Shown in pieces: positions 57,835 through 64,000 of a DNA stretch of 64,000 bases (position 1 is the stretch's first letter; every line of letters begins with the position of its first letter). This stretch comes from Rubrivirga litoralis (lineage in GTDB: Bacteria; Bacteroidota; Rhodothermia; Rhodothermales; Rubricoccaceae), in assembly GCF_031846415.1 (NCBI RefSeq), contig NZ_JAVRHT010000021.1, forward strand, positions 1 through 64,000, given 5' to 3'. Under the pieces are notes generated by a model. It saw nothing but the letters and a program-made list of their open reading frames with translations. It searched no databases and was not told where the DNA came from. The position numbers and the translations under genes were made by a program.

Positions 57835-60800
57835 TTACCATCCCGGCGTCAGGTTGAGGCCGAACACGCCGCGCCCGGCCGCGAGGTCGCCGTCGTCGCC
57901 CCAGCGCGAGAACGGGAAGGCGTAGTACGGCTCGACGACGAGCGCACCGAGCACGCTGACCCGGGCCGAGACGCCGGCCGAGAAGACGGGCCGCTGGTCC
58001 CCGAACGAGCGCCCAAAGCTCGGCCCGTCCGCGCCCGCGCTCGCCTGGAACCGCGAGATCGGGATCGTCCCCCACGCCATGCCCACGTCCGCGAACAGCG
58101 AGAGCTCGGTCGGGAGGTAGGGGAACGAGATCAGGCCGAGCTGGGGCACGCCGAGGAACGGCACGCGGACCTCGGCCGAGGCGACCGCCAGCTTGTTCCC
58201 GTACAGCCGCTCCTGGAAGTCCCCGAAGGCCCTGTTGTCCTCGAACGACCCGAACGAGTACCCGCGCACGTACTGGCCGTAGCCGATAAAGAGCGGGCTG
58301 AGCCGGAAGTTGTCGGCGTCGCCCCCGTACCGGCCAAAGTGGAGCGCGCGCACGGCGACCGTGAACGGCACGCGGCGCGGGAGGCCCGGGACGCGGACGA
58401 CCTGGTAGCGCCGGGCGTCGGCCGTGATGGTCGCGTAGTCCAGCGACCCGAACGTGCCGTCCACGCCGAGGCGGTAGCGGTAGCCGCGGATGGGCGAGAC
58501 GAACCCGAAGAACGAGGCGTCGCCCACGAACGAGGCCCCGGCCTCGGCGAGGTGGAGCGGGTCGGGGTCGAACCCCTCGAAGGGCTGCCGGCCCTCGAAA
58601 ACGCCGAACCCGCTCGGGCCGCGCCGGAACGCGTCGTAGTCGAGGTCGAACCCGTACCGCCGGTAGCCGGCGTTGGCGTCGATCCGCTGGCTCTGATTGA
58701 GCGGGTACGATGCGAGCCCCCCAACCTGCGTGACGTACGTCCGGTAGTAGAGGCGCGTCCCGTAGCCGCCGGCCTCGGGCGGGGCGGCGCCATAGAACAC
58801 CTGGAGGAACGGGATCTGCCCGACGATGGCCCCGTAGTTCAGGCGCCGGCCCCGGTTGAGGTAGAGGGCCTGCCCGCCGATGTCCTTGAACGTCCCGTTC
58901 GCGGCGACGGACACGCCGACGAGGTTGTCCGAGAGCTGGTCGGCGAACAGGAACGAGATGCCGCCGGCCACGCCGAAGCCCGAGTTGTAGAACGAGTCGT
59001 ACCCGACGCCGACCTGGGGCTGCGAGATGTACTCGAGCGAGAGGCGCGGCGAGTACCCCCGCGTCGGGAACGTCTGCGCCACGGGGAGCCCGTCGGTCGC
59101 GTCGGCGAGGTAGGCCTGGATCGACGACGTCCCGATGGCCTCGACCGGCGGGAGCACGTCGGCGACGACCTCCTCCGGCGGGTCCCCGACGAGCGTCCCG
59201 ACCGCCTCCTCGGCCGGCGTCCGGTACACCGAGTACCGCTGCGCCTCGAAGACGGAGTAGGCGAGCTCGCCGGTCTCGTCGGCCACCGAGAGCGCCGGCG
59301 AGAGGTCGGCGATGCCGGCCACGCCGGTCGCCAGGTTCGTCACCTGGTAGCGGTCGCCGGTCGCGACGTCGTAGCGGTAGACGTCGTTGAACCCGGCCCG
59401 GTCCGAGATAAAGTAGAGGCTCTGCCCATCGGGGCTCCACGCCGGGTTGATGTGCTTGACGTCGTCGAAGAGGTCGAGCACCTCCACCCCGCCCGTCGCC
59501 ACGTCGTAGAGCGCGATCTGCACGGGCGAGAACGTGAGGCGGACAAAGTCGGTCTCGGGGCCGCGGTCGGTGACGAACGCGATCTGCGAGCCGTCCGGGC
59601 TCCAGGCCGGCTGGATGTCGGCGTAGCGGTCGTTCGTGAGCTGGGTCACGACGCCGTCGTCCGCCCCGCCCACGCCCACCGCGTACAGGTCGGAGATCCC
59701 ACCCTGGACGCCGGCGAACACGATCGTCGAGCCGTCCGGGCTCCACGACGGGTCCTTGATGGCGCCGATGCCCTCGACCGTGAGGCGCTTGACGACGTCG
59801 CGGTTCTCGACGTCGAGGACGGCGATCTCGTTGTCGCCGCCGGCGAACACGACGTAGGCGAAGTAGCGGCTGTCGGGGCTCCAGGTGCCGGCGCTCTCGA
59901 TAAAGCGGATGGCGTCGAAGTGCGTGTTGGTCCCTACCGACTCCAGCTTCGTCAGCACCTCGCCCGTCTCGGCGTCGGCCAGGAACAGGTCGATCCCGAA
60001 CAGGTCGAGCTCGGAGAGGAAGGCCACGTAGCGGCCGTCGGGCGAGAGCTGCGGGGCGATGTTGGTCCCGCCCGTCTCGCGCTCGCGGGCCAGGAGCCGC
60101 GTGGCGTCGATGGTGGGGAGCGAGTCAGGATAGGCGAGGTAGCGGGGCGGCCCCGGTCGCTCGCCCTCGGCGAACGCTTCGGCCCGCTCGCGGCGCTCCT
60201 CGGCGATGTCCTCGAGCTCCTCCGGGGTGCGGGGCGGCCGGGGCACCGAGCGGCCCGCCGCCGGGGGCACGAGCGTCGCGCGGAGCGCGCGCTCCCACTG
60301 CGCCGAAATGCTGTCGGGGCGGACGCCGGTGACGGCGACGAGGGCCGAGTCGAGCGGCATGTCGAGCGCCGTGCGGAACAGCTGGACGCCGGCCTCGTCG
60401 CCGTAGGTGCCGCCGACGTAGGCCCAGAACGGCTGCCCGTACTGGTACTCGTTGTAGCGGCCCGAGCGCTGGAGCTCGTCGAGCGTCGGGAAGTCGTCGC
60501 GGAGCACGGCGTCGCGCATCCACATGGCCGTCAGCGCGTCCCGGCGCCCGACCGAGTAGTACTCGGCCATCCCCTCGATGACGAAGAGCGGGAGCCGGAC
60601 GAACTGGGCGAACCGGCCCGACGTCCGCGCGATGTCGTACTGGAACTGGTGGACGAGCTCGTGGCCCAGCACGTGGTCGGTCGCGGCGTACGTCGAGGCG
60701 ACCGGGAGCACCACGCGGAGCCGGGCGCCCTCGGTCACGCCCTGCGTGCCCTCGCCGATGTTGGCGATGTTCGTCTGCCGGAAGTCGGCGTCGTCGGCGT

Positions 60801-61077
60801 AGAGCACGATCGACTTGCGGTCCTCGAACTGGTGGTCGAGGATCGTCGAGAGCCGGTCGTACCACCGCTCGGCCATCCGCGCCACGTCCTGGACCGACTG
60901 GTCCATGCCCTCGTAGTAGTAGATGTCGAAGTGCTCGGTCTCGAGCACCTGGAAGTCGAAGGTGTCGTAGCGGACCTTGTTGCGGCCGAAGTACTGGGCC
61001 TGGGCCGCCGGCGCGAGGGCCAGGACCGTGGCGGCGAGGAGCAGGCCGTGGACGAGGCGGCGGGCAGTAGGGCGCAT
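57835..61077 (-). CDS. Peptidase-like / TolB-type propeller / outer-membrane barrel fusion
   Basis: The 1080-residue product starts MRPTARRLVHGLLLAATVLA, a signal peptide. Residues of about 30-280 resemble a gluzincin metallopeptidase: TDHVLGHELVHQFQYDIA (HExxH, about 131-148) and LFVIEGMAEYYSVG (candidate third ligand Glu). Residues of about 330-600 carry repeated WSPDG motifs (PSWSPDGSTIVF, PAWSPDGSQIAF, PAWSPDGQSLYF), a TolB/PD40 propeller. Residues of about 670-1080 are a BamA/Omp85-type barrel (RGYSPRLSLEY; SFGSFEDNRAFGDFQERLYGN; ending FGLNLTPGW). Probably surface- or periplasm-facing; substrate unknown. The ATG at 61077 starts the signal peptide. Confidence 0.88.
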   Translation of the reverse strand: MRPTARRLVHGLLLAATVLALAPAAQAQYFGRNKVRYDTFDFQVLETEHFDIYYYEGMDQSVQDVARMAERWYDRLSTILDHQFEDRKSIVLYADDADFRQTNIANIGEGTQGVTEGARLRVVLPVASTYAATDHVLGHELVHQFQYDIARTSGRFAQFVRLPLFVIEGMAEYYSVGRRDALTAMWMRDAVLRDDFPTLDELQRSGRYNEYQYGQPFWAYVGGTYGDEAGVQLFRTALDMPLDSALVAVTGVRPDSISAQWERALRATLVPPAAGRSVPRPPRTPEELEDIAEERRERAEAFAEGERPGPPRYLAYPDSLPTIDATRLLARERETGGTNIAPQLSPDGRYVAFLSELDLFGIDLFLADAETGEVLTKLESVGTNTHFDAIRFIESAGTWSPDSRYFAYVVFAGGDNEIAVLDVENRDVVKRLTVEGIGAIKDPSWSPDGSTIVFAGVQGGISDLYAVGVGGADDGVVTQLTNDRYADIQPAWSPDGSQIAFVTDRGPETDFVRLTFSPVQIALYDVATGGVEVLDLFDDVKHINPAWSPDGQSLYFISDRAGFNDVYRYDVATGDRYQVTNLATGVAGIADLSPALSVADETGELAYSVFEAQRYSVYRTPAEEAVGTLVGDPPEEVVADVLPPVEAIGTSSIQAYLADATDGLPVAQTFPTRGYSPRLSLEYISQPQVGVGYDSFYNSGFGVAGGISFLFADQLSDNLVGVSVAANGTFKDIGGQALYLNRGRRLNYGAIVGQIPFLQVFYGAAPPEAGGYGTRLYYRTYVTQVGGLASYPLNQSQRIDANAGYRRYGFDLDYDAFRRGPSGFGVFEGRQPFEGFDPDPLHLAEAGASFVGDASFFGFVSPIRGYRYRLGVDGTFGSLDYATITADARRYQVVRVPGLPRRVPFTVAVRALHFGRYGGDADNFRLSPLFIGYGQYVRGYSFGSFEDNRAFGDFQERLYGNKLAVASAEVRVPFLGVPQLGLISFPYLPTELSLFADVGMAWGTIPISRFQASAGADGPSFGRSFGDQRPVFSAGVSARVSVLGALVVEPYYAFPFSRWGDDGDLAAGRGVFGLNLTPGW

Positions 61078-61425
61078 GGGGGCGGGGGGTTGAGGCAGGG
61101 CCGGGCGGGGCGGCGGCCGCGTCACGGGGGGCACGCGGAAAGGCCCCGGGGCGTCTCCTGCGTCCGGTTCTAACCGGGCGCCCGGGGGCGGGTTCTAGCG
61201 GAGTTCTCACGGACCCCTCAACACACCCCCGGGAGGGGCCTGAGCGGGCGGGGCGGCCCCGCCCACCTCACGTCCTGCCCGTCCACCTGCCGCACGAACC
61301 GCCGGGCGGCGGCGTTCGTATCTGTGGACGCGGGCGCCCCCCTTTTTCCACCCCGCCCCGGCCGCGAGGGGGACCGCGTGCGGAGCCGCCCCGCCCGACC
61401 CGCCCCTCTTCCTCCGCCCCCGCCT
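61078..61425. other. Divergent spacer between the OM fusion gene and mrdA
   Basis: About 350 bp with no gene. It holds a G-box at about 61099, an inverted G-box pair near 61245-61265, the dyad CGAACCGCC...GGCGTTCG (about 61297-61318) and an AT-richer TATCTGTGG (61319-61327) that could be a promoter for mrdA. Promoters for both genes must lie here; I cannot place them surely. Confidence 0.5.
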
Positions 61426-63309
61426 ATGCCCACGCTCGCCGCCACCGCCCGCGACGACGCCCAGGTCCGCTACCGGATCTTCAGCGTCGTGGTCCTGGCC
61501 GTCCTCGCGTTCCTCGCCGCCCGGCTCGTCCAGATGCAGCTGCTCGACACGGAGCAGTACGCGACCGAGGCCGAGGGCAACGCCATCGAGACCAAGATCG
61601 TCCGCCCCGCCCGGGGCTACATCTACGACCGGAACGGGGTGCTCCTCGTCGACAACGAGACGACGCTGAGCGTGACCGTGGCCCCGCGGTACTTCGACGA
61701 GGCCGACCTCCCGCTCGTGGCCGAGCTGGCGGGGCGGCCGCTCGACGAGGTGGCCGCGCGGTACGCCGAGATCACGGCTCGGAGCCGGTACCAGGAGGAC
61801 GTCCTGCTCAAGAACGTCCCGTTCTGGACGTTCGCGCGGCTCCAGGAGAACCAGTACCGCCTGCGCGGGATCGGCTTCCGCGAGGACCAGCAGCGGCGGT
61901 ACCACTCGGACGCGAAGCTCACGCACGCGCTCGGGTTCGTGAACGAGATCAACGAGGACGAGCTCGACCGGATGGAGGAGCAGGGGTTCCGGCTGGGCGA
62001 CCGGATCGGGAAGACCGGGCTCGAGGCCGAGTACGAGCCCATCCTGCGCGGCCGCGTCGGCCGCGAGTTCTGGCTCGTCAACGTCCACGGCATGGACGTG
62101 CAGCCGTACGAGGGCGGGGCGGAAAACGTCGAGCCCCAGTCGGGCGCGGCGCTCACGCTGGCCGTCGACGCCTCGGTCCAGGCGCTCGCCGAGAGCCTGT
62201 TCGTGGACAAGCGGGGCGGGGCGGTCATGATCGACGTGAACACGGGCGGGATCATCTCGATGGTCTCGGCGCCGGACTTCGACCTCGACATCTACCGCGA
62301 CGGGTTCACGCAGGCCGAGGTCGACTTCCTCTACCGGAACCCCCAGAAGCCGGACTTTAACCGGGCGACCCAGGCGAGCCTCCCGCCGGGCTCGACGTGG
62401 AAGCCGTTCATGGCCGCCGTCGCGCTCGAGGAGGGCATGATCAAGCCCGAGACCACGCTCTACTGCCCCGGCGGCTACCGGATCGGCGGCCGGCTCTACC
62501 GCTGCCACGGCGGCGCCCACGGCGACATCGCCGTCGAGGACGCCATCCGCGTCTCGTGCAACACGTTCTTCTTCCGCCTCATGAACGACACGTTCGTGAA
62601 CGCGGAGCACCCCGAGGGCATCACCATGGACCTCGACCGCTTCGGCTACTGGACGCGGCAGTTCGGGTTCGGCCAGCTCGCCCCGCTCGACATCCCCAAC
62701 CAGGGGCCGGGCCTCATCCCGGACTCGTCGTACTACGACGAGCGGTGGCCGGCGGGCTGGGGGCCGGGCTACACGGTGAACCTCGGGATCGGCCAGGGCA
62801 ACATGGGCACGAGCCCGCTCCAGCTCGCCCGCTACACGGCGGCCGTCGCCAACGGCGGCACGCTCGTGACGCCCCACTTCGTCAAGTCCATCACGGACCC
62901 GGCCACGGGCGTGACGCGAGAGCCCGCGTACAAGCGGCCGAGCCAGATCCCGATCGAGCCCCGCAACTTCGCCGTCGTCCGCGCCGGGATGCGCGAGGTG
63001 GTCGAGGGCGCCGGGACGGCGCGGCGCGCGCGGATCGACGCCGTGGACGACTTCCCCAAGATCCCCGTCGCCGGCAAGACCGGCACGGCCGAAAACCCGC
63101 GCGGCAAGGACCACTCGGTCTTTATCGCCTACGCCCCGGCCGACGACCCGCAGGTGGCCGTCGGGGTCATCGTCGAGAACGCCGGGTACGGCGGGACGGC
63201 CGCGGCGCCGATCGCGAGCCTCATGATCGAGCAGTACTTCCGGGGGACCGTCACGCGGCCCCAGCTCGTCGAGTTCGTCCGCGCCCAGCGCTCGGTCGGC
63301 CGGATTTGA
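61426..63309 (+). CDS. mrdA: Penicillin-binding protein 2 (elongasome transpeptidase)
   Basis: PBP2 cross-links peptidoglycan during lateral growth, together with RodA. The 627-residue product starts MPTLAATARDDAQVRYRIFS. It has one TM helix (about 18-39), the PBP dimer domain (PARGYIYDRNGVLLVDN, about 64-80; LKNVPFWTFARLQEN) and a transpeptidase domain. SxxK is PPGSTWKP (about residue 325), SxN is RVSCNTFF (about 376) and KTGT is VAGKTGTAENP (about 551). Normal length. Followed by rodA. Confidence 0.95.
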   Translation: MPTLAATARDDAQVRYRIFSVVVLAVLAFLAARLVQMQLLDTEQYATEAEGNAIETKIVRPARGYIYDRNGVLLVDNETTLSVTVAPRYFDEADLPLVAELAGRPLDEVAARYAEITARSRYQEDVLLKNVPFWTFARLQENQYRLRGIGFREDQQRRYHSDAKLTHALGFVNEINEDELDRMEEQGFRLGDRIGKTGLEAEYEPILRGRVGREFWLVNVHGMDVQPYEGGAENVEPQSGAALTLAVDASVQALAESLFVDKRGGAVMIDVNTGGIISMVSAPDFDLDIYRDGFTQAEVDFLYRNPQKPDFNRATQASLPPGSTWKPFMAAVALEEGMIKPETTLYCPGGYRIGGRLYRCHGGAHGDIAVEDAIRVSCNTFFFRLMNDTFVNAEHPEGITMDLDRFGYWTRQFGFGQLAPLDIPNQGPGLIPDSSYYDERWPAGWGPGYTVNLGIGQGNMGTSPLQLARYTAAVANGGTLVTPHFVKSITDPATGVTREPAYKRPSQIPIEPRNFAVVRAGMREVVEGAGTARRARIDAVDDFPKIPVAGKTGTAENPRGKDHSVFIAYAPADDPQVAVGVIVENAGYGGTAAAPIASLMIEQYFRGTVTRPQLVEFVRAQRSVGRI

Positions 63310-63325
63310 TCAGGAGGACCTGATC
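63308..63325. repeat. Small hairpin at the mrdA stop
   Basis: GATCAGG, AGGA loop, CCTGATC at 63308-63325: a perfect 7-bp stem overlapping the last two bases of the stop codon. It could block ribosomes or exonuclease; there is no T-tract. Confidence 0.6.
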
Positions 63326-63439
63326 GGGAACGAGGAAAGGGGAACTGGGAAATGGCAGACCACGCAAGGTGCCGCCCCACTCGATCCCTCACCGTTACTC
63401 CTCTTCCGATTTCCCCTTTCCCATTGCCCATTTTCCTAG
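63323..63439 (+). repeat. Paired heptad arms, mrdA-rodA spacer
   Basis: The purine arm GGAACGA, GGAAAGG, GGAACTG, GGAAATG (about 63329-63356) comes first. The middle contains CCGCCCCACTCG rather than a full G-box. The pyrimidine arm TCCGATT, TCCCCTT, TCCCATT, GCCCATT (about 63406-63433) follows, ending 6 nt before the rodA ATG. The arms are inverse relatives. Confidence 0.9.
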
Positions 63440-64000
63440 ATGCGTAGCTGGTATAAAAACCTCGATTGGGTCTCGCTCGCGCTGTGGGCGGCGCTGGCCT
63501 CGATCGGGCTCGTCGCGATCTACAGCGCGACGCACGGGCCGGCCAAGGAGTTCTTGCTCGAGTCGGTCCAGCAGAACTTCAACCGGCAGCTCCAGTGGGT
63601 CGGCATCTCGGCTGCGTTCCTGGGCATCATCCTGCTCCTCCCCGCCCGGTTTATCGTGCGGATGGCGCCCGTGGCCTACGCCTTCTGCATCGGGCTGCTC
63701 GTGGCCGCGCTCGTGTTCGGGCGCGTGATCAACGGGGCGCAGAGCTGGCTCCAGATCGGGCCGGTCTCGCTCCAGGTGGCCGAGATCGCCAAGGTGGGGA
63801 CCGTCCTCGCGGTCACGGCGCTCCTGTCGCGGAAGGAGGCCCGGCGCGGGAGCATCCCCTACCTCATCGGCGCCGTCGTGCTCATCCTGATCCCGGCCGT
63901 GCTCGTCGTGATGCAGAACGACACCGGGACCGGCCTCGTGTTCCTGGCGCTCATCCCGGTCATGATGTTCTGGAGCGGGGTGGTCCCGCTGACGTGGATG
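63440..64000 (+). CDS. rodA: Rod-shape-determining glycosyltransferase RodA (partial, runs off the window)
   Basis: RodA is a SEDS-family peptidoglycan polymerase and partner of PBP2. 187 codons are visible, starting MRSWYKNLDWVSLALWAALA, with TM segments and RVINGAQSWLQIGPVSLQVAEIAKVG (about residues 94-119), the family's SWxxxGxxxxQPSExxK region with AEIAK here. PAVLVVMQNDTGTGLVFLALI (about 153-173) is the PDxGT-like motif, with N-D-T-G-T. The 3' end lies beyond 64000. Confidence 0.93.
   Translation, partial: MRSWYKNLDWVSLALWAALASIGLVAIYSATHGPAKEFLLESVQQNFNRQLQWVGISAAFLGIILLLPARFIVRMAPVAYAFCIGLLVAALVFGRVINGAQSWLQIGPVSLQVAEIAKVGTVLAVTALLSRKEARRGSIPYLIGAVVLILIPAVLVVMQNDTGTGLVFLALIPVMMFWSGVVPLTWM

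Noticed and set aside
58339..61173. 944-codon open frame on the plus strand across the OM fusion gene
   Set aside because: Antisense shadow of the 1080-residue gene; composition is Arg/Asp/Val-rich without domains.

Overview
This is a very GC-rich chromosomal segment from a bacterium of the Bacteroidota / Rhodothermota branch. A Rubricoccaceae-like organism is my inference, not a sequence match. The evidence is: a ribosomal operon with the order secY-map-infA-rpmJ and no adk; an L36 lacking the zinc cysteines; no obvious Shine-Dalgarno sites; candidate promoter elements resembling the Bacteroidota -7 box TAnnTTTG; a C-terminal type IX secretion-style sorting domain; and a PorV-like outer-membrane protein. 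No RNA genes, CRISPR arrays, transposases or phage genes are visible.

Layout. 0.1-17.7 kb is the complete S10-spc-alpha superoperon, from rpsJ to rplQ, including secY, map, infA and rpoA, and ending in a good hairpin terminator. 18.1-22.8 kb holds rel (ppGpp synthetase/hydrolase), an HU-family protein, ruvX, def and a small acidic protein. 22.9-31.5 kb holds a short-chain dehydrogenase, a ZIP transporter, a birA-epimerase pair, a lipoprotein, an inositol-phosphatase-family enzyme, a lone receiver domain, fabI, a secreted Cys-rich protein and a DoxX-like protein. 31.6-43.9 kb holds an M1-type peptidase lipoprotein, a HAD phosphatase, an L,D-transpeptidase, two NfeD proteins, a TonB-C-like lipoprotein, a RuvC-fold protein, era, pdxJ, a PilM-like pair, rsmD and coaD. 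43.9-64 kb holds outer-membrane and envelope genes, an aminotransferase, an M50 protease, a translationally coupled lipoprotein / secreted cargo / PorV-like cluster, a CPBP protein, a GH3 lipoprotein, a nitroreductase, pyrD, a 1080-residue peptidase-propeller-barrel fusion, mrdA and the start of rodA.

The most striking content is not a gene. The 11-mer GGGCGGGGYGG (the G-box) occurs in nearly every intergenic space and inside many genes, often as inverted pairs. Many intergenic spaces also hold degenerate arrays with a period of about 7 bp. These arrays follow a polarity rule: a purine-rich arm on the coding strand directly after a stop codon, a G-box in the middle, and a pyrimidine-rich arm directly before the next start codon. 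The heptamer differs from locus to locus, but period, polarity and layout are kept, on both strands and between convergent genes. One such element interrupts the pyrD coding sequence in frame. A third repeat class consists of GTAG-headed palindromes resembling REP elements.

Functionally the window is mostly housekeeping: translation, stringent response, envelope growth (mrdA-rodA), CoA, pyridoxal phosphate, biotin and fatty-acid metabolism, and outer-membrane proteins. Starts were chosen by family alignment from memory. Non-ATG starts (GTG, TTG) are common and some are uncertain.
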